This document shows positions 8,403 through 15,951 of a stretch of DNA of 51,466 nt, piece by piece. Source of the DNA: Firmicutes bacterium CAG:475 (GTDB lineage: Bacteria > Bacillota > Clostridia > Christensenellales > CAG-917); the NCBI GenBank assembly GCA_000434435.1, contig FR895540.1, forward strand, positions 1 through 51,466, read 5' to 3'. A model generated the notes under the pieces. It did not search any database, had not been told where the DNA came from, and saw nothing but the letters and a program-made list of their open reading frames with translations. Position 1 is the first letter of the stretch. Each line of letters opens with the position of its first letter. A program made the position numbers and the translations under genes.

Positions 8403-8717
8403 ATGATTCAAACCATTCTTGCCATTTCGGAATTTGCAACCAAACTCGTCGCAGGACTTTCCGGCGTCGTTTTCGGCGCGTTGATTTTGGGGCTTGTCGT
8501 CGGTGCAAAAAACAAAAAACCGAAAGATATCAACCCAGAAGAGCTCAAACGAAAAGCAAAAGAGCAACCTGTCGAGGAAGAAAAAGCGACGAAGAAATCT
8601 AAAAAATCCAAAGTGGACAAGCAAGACAAAATCGACGGCAAAGATAAGGTCGAAGATGCAACCGAGGCTAACTCAAAGGAACAAAACGACAATCAAAATT
8701 CATCCGAAAATAAATAA
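8403..8717 (+). CDS. small membrane-anchored protein with charged tail, unknown
   Basis: 104 aa. Residues 1-38 form one or two hydrophobic helices (GLSGVVFGALILGLVVGA), followed by a very hydrophilic Lys/Glu/Asp-rich tail without obvious fold, presumably cytoplasmic. I do not recognise the family. ATG at 8403 was chosen over TTG at 8388 because the latter overlaps the -10 hexamer. It sits alone on the plus strand between tlyA and nadK, breaking a cluster usually collinear, with its own perfect promoter and terminator. Real because promoter, coding frame and terminator fit together. Confidence 0.75.
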   Translation: MIQTILAISEFATKLVAGLSGVVFGALILGLVVGAKNKKPKDINPEELKRKAKEQPVEEEKATKKSKKSKVDKQDKIDGKDKVEDATEANSKEQNDNQNSSENK

Positions 8718-8720
8718 AAG

Positions 8721-8744
8721 ACACGCAAAGCGCGTGTTTTTTTA
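8721..8744 (+). terminator. intrinsic terminator
   Basis: Stem ACACGC / GCGTGT with loop AAAGC followed by seven Ts, 3 nt after the stop of the small membrane gene. On the minus strand it is followed by a T-rich run, so it may also end the tlyA transcript. Confidence 0.85.
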
Positions 8745-8859
8745 TTAAGTCTTTTCGCTTGGTTACAAATTATATATCACGTGACATTTTGAAAATAAAC
8801 GACGGTTTACAATTATTTTTCCGATAATCGAACGTTGATTTTGTTAGTCCTCGCAATTT

Positions 8860-9582
8860 TTAACAGCAAAATGGTTTTTTCAAATAAAGGAGATATTCAA
8901 CGTTTTTGTTTTCGTATCGTATGGGAGAAATCGAAAGGTCGAGTATCTCGAACCCGACGGATATCGCATAGCTTTTTACGCTCTCCACCGCTCTTTTACG
9001 CAATTTTTCATCGGTTACTATACCGCTTTTGGTCAACGCCGACTTGTCGAGCTCGAATTGAGGTTTGACAAGCACCACCGCTTCGCCGCCGTTTTTGAGC
9101 AAGTCGAACATTGATTGCAATACATATTTCAACGAAATAAAACTTACGTCGCTGCACAAAAAATCGACTTTTTCAAGGATTTTTGGCAATTCTCTTGCGT
9201 TTGCCTTCAAAAAATCGACTTTACCGCTTTCAAGCAACTTTGAGTCGAGCGCGCAATCGGCAACGTCAACCGCAAGCACGTGCTTTGCTCCGTGTCTGAG
9301 CAAACAATCGGTAAAGCCGCCGTTTGAGCATCCTATATCCGCACAATTTTTGCCGTTTACGTCAAGTGAAAAATCATCGAATGCTTTTTCGAGTTTATAC
9401 GCGCCTTGCGAGGCATAGTTCTCGTCGTTGACGATTTCTATATCGTCGTTTTCGCCGACGTCCAAAGAGGATTTCGTCACGACTTTTCCTCTCAAAAGTA
9501 CACTGCCGGTTTTTATCAAATTTTCGGCATAGGTGCGAGATTTGAGATTAAATTTGTCTTGAATGTATTTGTCTATCCTCAT
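8860..9582 (-). CDS. tlyA: TlyA family rRNA 2'-O-methyltransferase
   Basis: 240 aa. An N-terminal S4 RNA-binding domain (residues 1-60, starting MRIDKYIQ) precedes an FtsJ-like SAM methyltransferase with the binding loop ADIGCSNGGFTDCLL near residue 85 and VLVKPQFE near 170. Family members methylate ribosomal RNA ribose; older hemolysin annotations are indirect. It begins 52 nt after oapA with no clear ribosome site, consistent with co-transcription with the OLE RNA and oapA as in Bacillus halodurans and other OLE-bearing species. Confidence 0.95.
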   Translation of the reverse strand: MRIDKYIQDKFNLKSRTYAENLIKTGSVLLRGKVVTKSSLDVGENDDIEIVNDENYASQGAYKLEKAFDDFSLDVNGKNCADIGCSNGGFTDCLLRHGAKHVLAVDVADCALDSKLLESGKVDFLKANARELPKILEKVDFLCSDVSFISLKYVLQSMFDLLKNGGEAVVLVKPQFELDKSALTKSGIVTDEKLRKRAVESVKSYAISVGFEILDLSISPIRYENKNVEYLLYLKKPFCC

Positions 9583-9634
9583 ATGCTCAACAAAAATCTA
9601 TCGACCGAAATCAACTATCGCTGTTTACAAAGCG

Positions 9635-10519
9635 TTATTTCGATTTTTTGTCCTCTTTGAGTTCGTCTTTGTGCTCTTGCGTCTTTGCTTCCTTTTGTTT
9701 TTTGCGGATTTTCCTTTCGTCCTTATTGAAGATTGCAAGCACTCTTGCAACAAACATCACAAAGTCTTTGGAGTTGGATATTGCGATTTTTTTCATAAAC
9801 GCCTTGCCGCCTATCGTCATTGCCGAAACTATTGCCGACACGGCGATTGACAACACGATTTGCCACGTTTGCTGAAGGCTCATTGTGATTTTGACAACCA
9901 AAGCCGCCGAACACGCGCCCGAAATAATGCTGAAAATATCGCCGACGATATCGTTGCAAACGCTGGATACGGTATCGCTGTTTTTCGTGAGCCAAAGAGC
10001 CGTTTTTGCACCGTAAACCTTGCGCGATGCCATGGAAAGTATCGGCGTTGTGTCGCAAGAAGTCACCGCAACGCCGATTGCATCGAACAATATACCCGAC
10101 AAAATCAGGAACGCAAGCAAGACGATCACCACGACGATTTGTTCGGCATTCGAAACGATTTCGCTCAAATACGAGAAAAAAGCAGACAAAACGAGGGATA
10201 TAACGGTTGCCTTGATCCACCAAACGTTGCGCTTTTTCTTGGACGATTTTTTCTTTTTGTCGTCCTTTTGAGATTTATCGCAGTGTTTCGAATCGTGGTT
10301 TTCGCTCTTTTTATCTTCTTTTTGCGTGAACGTCGAACATGTTACCGTGTCCGGATTTTTGTCGGACGGCAAATTTTCGTTTGTGAGGGTCGGAGTATTA
10401 GAAATGCTGTTATTTTGAATATCTAATGAGGTTTTTTGCTCTTCGTTTGCAATGGGAACATCAGCCTTGTCGTTTTCAAACGAAGGATTTTCATCAATAT
10501 TGTTGTTTGACGGTTGCAT
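9635..10519 (-). CDS. oapA: OLE-associated membrane protein OapA-like
   Basis: 294 aa from ATG at 10519, preceded by GAGGTG; the GTG two codons earlier is part of that site. Residues 1-98 are hydrophilic, Asn/Asp/Lys-rich, ending in a basic stretch (KKKKSSKKKR). Then about four transmembrane helices (roughly 103-125, 127-150, 183-208, 212-236) with a loop containing DTTPILSMASRKVYGAK, and a Lys/Glu-rich C-terminal tail. The core and position directly 3' of the OLE RNA and 5' of tlyA fit OapA (BH2780), the membrane protein that binds OLE RNA in B. halodurans. As I recall, that protein is about 180-190 aa, so the long N-terminal extension is unusual. Identification rests on context plus topology. 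Confidence 0.8.
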   Translation of the reverse strand: MQPSNNNIDENPSFENDKADVPIANEEQKTSLDIQNNSISNTPTLTNENLPSDKNPDTVTCSTFTQKEDKKSENHDSKHCDKSQKDDKKKKSSKKKRNVWWIKATVISLVLSAFFSYLSEIVSNAEQIVVVIVLLAFLILSGILFDAIGVAVTSCDTTPILSMASRKVYGAKTALWLTKNSDTVSSVCNDIVGDIFSIISGACSAALVVKITMSLQQTWQIVLSIAVSAIVSAMTIGGKAFMKKIAISNSKDFVMFVARVLAIFNKDERKIRKKQKEAKTQEHKDELKEDKKSK

Positions 10520-10543
10520 ATACACCTCAAAAAAGTCTATGTA

Positions 10544-11120
10544 ATGGTGGCAACGCCTCGGGTAAACCTTGCGCCATAGGTTCGGTAGGTTTTCCCTGAC
10601 TCAAAACTCGTCGTCGCCGTCCGAGAAGTTTCCTATTGCATGAGTCATCTCAAAGAGAAACCGAATCGCCACTTAGAGCACACTATAATCCCCGAGCCGC
10701 CTCGCATGAACAGTCTAGAAGATTTCCTTGACAGATTCCGCCCGCCCTTATCTTTTTTTGCAAAGAGGATTTCACAAGGCGATCGCCACTCGTTGTTGCG
10801 CAACGCCGAGAAGCGTGGTTCCTTGATCCCTCCAAATCACTCAAAGCAGGCTACACTGTACACAGCGCAGATGCACCGCATATCAGGTTTAACCCCGGTC
10901 AGTAAGCGAATGTTACCTCGTCTACCGAATCGGGTCTCCACGGAAATTGGGTCGGGGTTTGCATGCCGTTGCAAGCCGCCCAAAAACCTTAACTCCCAGC
11001 AACAGCCCCAATTTGGGCAAAAGAAGCCATCACCAGAAACTTCATCGATATGCCCTTCGGCGATATTTTACCCCCGCCTCCGAGTCGGTGGAATCTGACT
11101 AGAATACTGCACCACCATTT
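10544..11120 (-). ncRNA. ole: OLE RNA (ornate large extremophilic RNA)
   Basis: A gene-free stretch of about 577 nt, GC-richer than its surroundings, with no coding frame on the minus strand. Its ends pair perfectly (ATGGTGG at the 5' end with CCACCAT at the 3' end, a terminal P1 stem) and many internal inverted repeats are visible. It starts 6-7 nt after a perfect promoter and ends about 25 nt before oapA. Size, closed ends and the order OLE-oapA-tlyA-(nadK)-argR-recN match the OLE class described in Bacillota. In B. halodurans the OLE RNP is membrane bound and needed for tolerance of cold and short-chain alcohols. Covariance-model confirmation was not possible here. Confidence 0.87.
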
Positions 11121-11126
11121 ATAAAT

Positions 11127-11154
11127 ATTATATCACATTTCAAGAATATGTCAA
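11127..11154 (-). promoter_or_regulatory. promoter of OLE RNA
   Basis: Minus-strand TTGACA, 16-bp spacer, TATAAT, perfect in both hexamers; the predicted start at about 11120 falls at the base of the terminal stem of the RNA. It suggests strong, independent expression of OLE RNA and readthrough into oapA-tlyA. Confidence 0.88.
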
Positions 11155-11227
11155 ACGGGCGTATTATGTTGAACAAACACAAATAATAAATTGGTTGTCA
11201 AATATTCAAAATACATTATGCGCCTTG

Positions 11228-13255
11228 TCAGCTGTTGAGTGTAACGGCTCCGAGTTCGGCAAGAAAATCGTCTATTCCGGATTTTGAAGTTCTGGTAAGA
11301 GCCAAAAGTTCGCTTAATGACAAGTTTGAAAGATTTTTCTCTGCGTATTCTTTTGCGTTTGAGAGGATTTGAGCATTGATTTGCAATGAAAAAATCGGCG
11401 TAAGCGAACGACCGCTTTGCTTGACTCCGAGAAAATCCCCCGCGCCACGCATGGCAAAATCCATTTCGGCAAGATATTGCCCGTCGTTTGATTTTTCAAG
11501 AGTTTCAAGACGTTGAATTGCCCTTTCGCCCTTATTTAACGAGTGCAACAAACAATGAGCTTCACTTCCGTCACGTCCTACACGTCCTCTCAACTGGTGC
11601 AAAGAAGAAAGCCCGAATCTATCCGCGTTCAAAATCAAAATCTCGCTTGCTTTTGTATCGATTCCGACTTCTATGACGGTTGTTGCAATCAAAAGTTGCG
11701 TTTTTCCGCTCGAAAAGTCTGCCATAGCCTGTTCTTTTTCATCGTTTTTAAGTTTTCCATGCATCACGCAAATTGAAAAATCACCGAATAGATTGCCGAA
11801 ATCTCTCAAAAAACTTTCAATCGACATCAAATTGTTGCCCTCTGCGTCCACAATGGACGGACAAACAATAAACGCTTGTTTACCCCTCTTCAATTTGTCG
11901 ATGACAAAGTCGACGGCAGAATGTAAATCGTCGTATACTTTTGTAGAAACGTTTGTTTCAGCTTCTTCCCTCTTTTTTATATGCGAAATAGCAATGTCCT
12001 CATAAAATGTCAACGCCATAGAACGAGGTATCGGGGTTGCCGTCAGGCTCAATACGTCGACCGCACCCTTTTGTTCCAGCCTTGCTCTGTCGTTTACGCC
12101 GAATCTATGCTGTTCGTCAATGACGGCGAGCGCAAGGTTTTGATACTCGACGTCGTCCGATACAAGTGAATTTGTGCCGATTACGCATTGATAATAGCCG
12201 TTTTTCAGTCCCGCAAGCACTTTTCGTCTTTCTGTTTGAGACAGCGAACTCGTAAGCAAGGCAAATCTGATTCCCGTGTCGCTTGCGATTTGAGCAAACT
12301 TCTTTGCATGCTGCTTGGCAAGAATTTCCGTGGGAACCATAAGAGCCGCTTGTTTGCCGCCCTTAACAGCTGCGTACATTGCGAAAAATGCGACTGCCGT
12401 TTTTCCGCTTCCGACGTCGCCGCTGACAATTCTCGACATGTATTTGTCACCGTTCATGTCGGAAAAAATATCCTCAAAAGCCTGAAACTGACTGTCGGTC
12501 GGTTCAAAATTTAGCGTCGAAACATAATCAAGTATTCTAAAATTCTCAAAATTATAAAATACTTTCCTCGATTTTTGAGTGCTTCTGCGAAGTTTTCTGT
12601 AAATTGACAAAACGATTGCCAAATCAATCGACGCAAGCGAATCTATCGCCCTATCTGCGATATTCAAACTTGTCGGTCTGTGTGCCGCCTCGAAACATAA
12701 TGCCAAATCTTTGTTTACCTTGGCAAGACTTCCCTCATAATTTGCGCCTTTTAAGTTGTCCAATGCGGAATAAACGATATTTTTGAAAGCGTTTTGTCCC
12801 ATAACGCTGCCGAGCGGATACAAGGTATAGATACCGTCAAGTTTGGATATTCTTTCGATTTTTTCAAGCGATGGATTGACGACGGTAAGCGAGCCTATAT
12901 CGTTTGTCAATCTCGTTAACAATCTGTACGACTGCCCGATTGAAAAACCATCGTGCAAAAACGGCATATTGTAAAACATTGCTTTGAAATATACTTTGTT
13001 GTTTGCAAGATTGTCGCTGAAAACGACGAAGAAAGATTTTGTTTTTGAGCGAGTCACGCCGGATAGACTCTCAACCCTGCCTTCAAGCAAACAAAGTTGA
13101 TTGGGTTCGGCATCCAAAACTTTTATAGGTTCTTTGAGATCGATATACTTTCTAGGCAAAAAAGAAAAGACCTCGAATACCGAATGTATATCAAGGTCGT
13201 GAAGCTTTTTTATCGTTGCGTCACCGACGCCTTTGACATCGCGCAACGTAAGCAT
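11228..13255 (-). CDS. recG: ATP-dependent DNA helicase RecG
   Basis: Branch-migration helicase that remodels stalled forks, 675 aa. An N-terminal wedge/OB domain (about 50-150) precedes the helicase core: Walker A GDVGSGKTAVAF near residue 282, DEQHRFG (motif II) near 385, TATPIPRS (motif III), and QLRGRVGRDG (motif VI) near 565. The C-terminal TRG-type region follows. The start codon lies one base upstream of the fakA stop region without its own ribosome site, implying translational coupling. Confidence 0.97.
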   Translation of the reverse strand: MLTLRDVKGVGDATIKKLHDLDIHSVFEVFSFLPRKYIDLKEPIKVLDAEPNQLCLLEGRVESLSGVTRSKTKSFFVVFSDNLANNKVYFKAMFYNMPFLHDGFSIGQSYRLLTRLTNDIGSLTVVNPSLEKIERISKLDGIYTLYPLGSVMGQNAFKNIVYSALDNLKGANYEGSLAKVNKDLALCFEAAHRPTSLNIADRAIDSLASIDLAIVLSIYRKLRRSTQKSRKVFYNFENFRILDYVSTLNFEPTDSQFQAFEDIFSDMNGDKYMSRIVSGDVGSGKTAVAFFAMYAAVKGGKQAALMVPTEILAKQHAKKFAQIASDTGIRFALLTSSLSQTERRKVLAGLKNGYYQCVIGTNSLVSDDVEYQNLALAVIDEQHRFGVNDRARLEQKGAVDVLSLTATPIPRSMALTFYEDIAISHIKKREEAETNVSTKVYDDLHSAVDFVIDKLKRGKQAFIVCPSIVDAEGNNLMSIESFLRDFGNLFGDFSICVMHGKLKNDEKEQAMADFSSGKTQLLIATTVIEVGIDTKASEILILNADRFGLSSLHQLRGRVGRDGSEAHCLLHSLNKGERAIQRLETLEKSNDGQYLAEMDFAMRGAGDFLGVKQSGRSLTPIFSLQINAQILSNAKEYAEKNLSNLSLSELLALTRTSKSGIDDFLAELGAVTLNS

Positions 13256-13256
13256 A

Positions 13257-14912
13257 TTATTCAGCGGAAATTATGTAATAATAATGCGGTTGTCCGCCCG
13301 GATAACATGCCGTTTCAAGCCAATCGAACTCTTCCGTGACTTTTTGGATGAGTGCGTTTGCGTCTTCGTCGGACACGTCTTTTCCGTAATAAAGAGTCAG
13401 CATATCCTTGTCTTTTGCGATTTTTCGTATGGTATCCAACGTTGCGTCGGCTACGTTTTGGCTCTTTGCGACGATTTTCTTCTCGCAAATGCCGATAATA
13501 TCGCCCTCTTTGACGGAATATCTGTTCATACGAGTCGAACGTACGGCATGAGTGATTTCCGCACAAGTTACGCCTTTTATCGCTTCGCACATATTTTCAA
13601 AGTTTTCATCGGGCGTAGAGTCCGCATCGAAAGCAAGCGACGCAGAAATTCCCTCGGGCATATTCGTCGTAGGAATAACGAAAACTTTTGACTTTGCCAG
13701 CTCTTTCGCCTGATTTGCGGCAAGGATTATATTCGAGTTGTTGGGAAGCACGAACACGTTTTCCGCTTTTGCGTCGTTGACGGCTTTAAGGATGTCGTCG
13801 ACGCTCGGATTCATCGTTTGGCCGCCTTCTACAACTATGTCCACCATCAAGTCTTTGAAGATGTTTGCCATACCCTCGCCCGAGCAGATGGAAATCATCG
13901 CGTAATCTTTGAGTTCAACTTCCTCTTCGGGCTTGTCGTTCGCATGAATTTTGCGGTTTTGTTCAAGCATATTCTCGATTTTTACGCCGTCAAGCTCGCC
14001 GAGTGCAAGAGCCGCTTTGAGCGCACGGTCGGGATGATTTGTATGAACGTGGGTTTTTACAAGGTCGGTATCGCCTATGACGAGCACGCAATCGCCGATT
14101 GTCATAAGATAATCCCTGAATTTGTTGATTGCGGCGGTCGTAACCTCGTTTTTGAGGTGAGTTATAAAAAATTCCGTGCAATATTGGAAAGTGATATGCT
14201 CGTAGTCGTTTTCAAAAGGATCGAATTCCTCTTGCCCCGTTGCGATGGGTTCGCTTTGCTCGGGAGCGATTTTTCCGCCGCTGATAAGCGTAAGTTCTTC
14301 ACCAACGAGCGTGCGATACATTCCGTCGAAAACCGTCACCAAACCTCTTCCGCCTGCGTCGACAACGCCTGCTTTTTTGAGAACGGGCAACATTTCGGGG
14401 GTCTTTTGCAAGATATCCTCGCCGGCGTCGATAACTTTTTTGAGGAAGGATTCAAATTCAACCTTCTTGCCTCTCGACGCGCTTTGAGCCTCCTCTGCCA
14501 TTGCTCTGACAACGGTCAAAATAGTGCCTTCTTTGGGCTTTGTAACTGCGCTGTACGCAATCTCCGTGCCTTTTTTCAGGCATTCGGCAAAAGTCTTTGC
14601 ATTGAGGTCCGCCTTCCCTTCGAGAGCAACGGCAAAGCCTCTGAAAATTTGCGAAGAGATAACGCCCGAGTTGCCTCTTGCGCCGCGCAAAGCGCCCTTT
14701 GAGAAAGCGAGCGCGATTTCGTCTATGAGCAACGATTCGCAAGCGTTGGCTTCTCTCACGGCAGATGCAAGCGTCATGGACATATTCGTGCCCGTATCTC
14801 CGTCGGGAACGGGGAAAACGTTGAGTTCGTCAACGATAGCCCTGTTCATTTCAAGAGCTTTTGCACCGCCTTGGAGCATCTCTTTGAATTTCAATCCGTC
14901 AATTCTTATCAT
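13257..14912 (-). CDS. fakA: DAK2/FakA family fatty-acid kinase catalytic subunit
   Basis: 551 aa. The N-terminal DhaL (DAK2) kinase domain (residues 1-200) carries NVFPVPDGDTGTNMS, the Mg-ATP site, and ARGNSGVISSQ. The C-terminal half resembles the YloV/FakA middle and C-terminal domains. In Staphylococcus FakA phosphorylates fatty acids bound by FakB (DegV) proteins for phospholipid synthesis; no DegV gene lies in the window, which is common. Between asp23 (15-nt gap) and recG, as in many Bacillota, though sdaA genes found between fakA and recG in Bacillus are absent. Confidence 0.92.
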   Translation of the reverse strand: MIRIDGLKFKEMLQGGAKALEMNRAIVDELNVFPVPDGDTGTNMSMTLASAVREANACESLLIDEIALAFSKGALRGARGNSGVISSQIFRGFAVALEGKADLNAKTFAECLKKGTEIAYSAVTKPKEGTILTVVRAMAEEAQSASRGKKVEFESFLKKVIDAGEDILQKTPEMLPVLKKAGVVDAGGRGLVTVFDGMYRTLVGEELTLISGGKIAPEQSEPIATGQEEFDPFENDYEHITFQYCTEFFITHLKNEVTTAAINKFRDYLMTIGDCVLVIGDTDLVKTHVHTNHPDRALKAALALGELDGVKIENMLEQNRKIHANDKPEEEVELKDYAMISICSGEGMANIFKDLMVDIVVEGGQTMNPSVDDILKAVNDAKAENVFVLPNNSNIILAANQAKELAKSKVFVIPTTNMPEGISASLAFDADSTPDENFENMCEAIKGVTCAEITHAVRSTRMNRYSVKEGDIIGICEKKIVAKSQNVADATLDTIRKIAKDKDMLTLYYGKDVSDEDANALIQKVTEEFDWLETACYPGGQPHYYYIISAE

Positions 14913-14927
14913 CTTTGTATATACCTA

Positions 14928-15278
14928 TCACACGCGGATACCCACGACGTTGACGTGAACGCGTTTTACGCGCATACCCGTAAACGTTTCAAGCGAAAAC
15001 TTGACCGCATCCGCAAGGGACTTTTTAACCGCTTCTATATTGACGCCCAATTTCAACACGACAAAAAGCTCGACGTAGATGAGATCGTCCACCGTCTGAA
15101 CGAGTGCGCCTTTGCCGAGTTGATTTTTTCCGAGCAGCTGGCTTATGTTATCGCTGAAACGACGTGAGACCAAGTCCACCACGCCGTAGCAATCCTGAGC
15201 CGCATGGCTAGCAACGGTTTGCATAGCCTCTTCGCTTATGGAAATTTTGCCGAATTTGTTTGAAGTTGAAAGCGACAT
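14928..15278 (-). CDS. Asp23/Gls24 family envelope stress protein
   Basis: 116 aa, typical YloU length. The Asp23 core is visible: ISEEAMQTVASHAAQDCYGVVDL near the start, and a beta-rich C-terminus ending KRVHVNVVGIRV. Members are membrane-associated or cytoplasmic cell-envelope stress proteins, with some roles linked to fatty-acid metabolism, consistent with its pairing with fakA. Preceded by AAGGAAAAGG and by a promoter at 15297-15325; divergent from rpmB. Confidence 0.9.
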   Translation of the reverse strand: MSLSTSNKFGKISISEEAMQTVASHAAQDCYGVVDLVSRRFSDNISQLLGKNQLGKGALVQTVDDLIYVELFVVLKLGVNIEAVKKSLADAVKFSLETFTGMRVKRVHVNVVGIRV

Positions 15279-15296
15279 ACCTTTTCCTTTTCTAAA

Positions 15297-15325
15297 ATAT
15301 TACTATATAAGATAAATTTTTGCAA
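15297..15325 (-). promoter_or_regulatory. promoter of asp23-fakA-recG
   Basis: Minus-strand TTGCAA, 17-bp spacer, TAATAT, about 20 nt before the asp23 start. Divergent from the rpmB promoter 28 bp away. Confidence 0.65.
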
Positions 15326-15352
15326 CTAAATGACAAATTTTATGCAAATCAG

Positions 15353-15381
15353 TTGCAAAACCTATTATTATTTGTTAGAAT
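15353..15381 (+). promoter_or_regulatory. promoter of rpmB
   Basis: TTGCAA, 17-bp spacer, TAGAAT, about 30 nt before the rpmB start codon. Confidence 0.7.
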
Positions 15382-15411
15382 AGCAATCGTTCAAATTAGG
15401 AGGTACAGTAT

Positions 15412-15603
15412 ATGTCCAGAGTTTGTAGTGTATGCGGAAAAGGCAGAATGAGCGGCAACGCAGTCAGCCACAGCAACAGAAAGACCAGACGCAGTTGGGC
15501 TCCCAACGTCCAAAAAGTCAAAGTCAATACACCGACCGGCGGAGTTGAAGATACTTACGTTTGCACACGTTGTCTTCGTTCCGGCAAAGTTGACCGTGCG
15601 TAA
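15412..15603 (+). CDS. rpmB: 50S ribosomal protein L28
   Basis: 63 aa. CSVCGKG near the N-terminus and CTRCLRSGKV near the C-terminus give the CxxC...CxxC zinc knuckle of the C+ form of L28; SHSNRKTRRSWAPN is the conserved rRNA-binding core. AGGAGG lies 9 nt before ATG. Monocistronic between its promoter and terminator, on the opposite strand to asp23 and to spoVM. The spoVM-rpmB-asp23 adjacency is a Bacillota hallmark. Confidence 0.97.
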   Translation: MSRVCSVCGKGRMSGNAVSHSNRKTRRSWAPNVQKVKVNTPTGGVEDTYVCTRCLRSGKVDRA

Positions 15604-15634
15604 TTTGTTCTGAATAATGTAGCAATCAACGTTA

Positions 15635-15663
15635 GCCCTTCCGAGTGGAGGGCGTTTTTTTGT
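15635..15663 (+). terminator. rpmB terminator
   Basis: Stem GCCCTTC / GGAGGGC (one G-T pair) with a 5-nt loop, then G and eight Ts. Confidence 0.9.
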
Positions 15664-15714
15664 TTTGTTTTTTAGGTTTATCCCCTTCTCTTTGGCGATT
15701 TCAAAATTTTGCCG

Positions 15715-15801
15715 TCAGTCTGATTTTTTGTCCTTTCTTGCGAAAAGTTTGAGAATGGCTTTTATAAATTTGGGCGGATTGATGCAGATAATTTTGTTCA
15801 T
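15715..15801 (-). CDS. spoVM: stage V sporulation protein SpoVM
   Basis: 28-codon gene with GAGGTG 3 nt before ATG. The product starts MNKIICINPPKFIKAIL and ends KDKKSD; it matches the SpoVM pattern of a short N-terminal strand, a PKF turn and an amphipathic helix ending RKD. In Bacillus SpoVM is a 26-residue peptide that recognises the convex forespore membrane and anchors SpoIVA for coat assembly. Position between rpe and rpmB is the same as in B. subtilis, which strongly supports the call. It implies the organism sporulates or descends from a sporulator. The larger minus-strand frame 15701-15904 in another register is noise. Confidence 0.85.
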   Translation of the reverse strand: MNKIICINPPKFIKAILKLFARKDKKSD

Positions 15802-15951
15802 ATTCACCTCGTTTTTTATCAAAATATGAGCTGTCCTCGATTTTCGTTACAAAAAAGGAACCCTTTTCGACGGAAAAGAGCTCGATTGTTTTTATAAATA
15901 TCACCGTTTGTTTTTTTACTGCTAATTTTTAGGTATTGACTATGCAACCGC

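Noticed and set aside
8280..8624. Minus-strand 114-codon Phe-rich frame overlapping the small membrane gene
   Set aside because: Antisense shadow of a gene with its own perfect promoter and terminator.
10640..11098. 152-codon plus-strand open frame antisense to the OLE RNA
   Set aside because: No ribosome site or promoter, odd composition (Pro/Arg/Ser-rich), and fully overlaps the structured RNA; the frame is a by-product of its GC content.
15851..15878. rpe terminator
   Set aside because: CTTTTC-CGTC-GAAAAG stem is followed by GGTTCC before the T-run, so the tract is too far from the stem.
15701..15904. 67-codon minus-strand frame near spoVM
   Set aside because: Different register from SpoVM, no ribosome site, no similarity.
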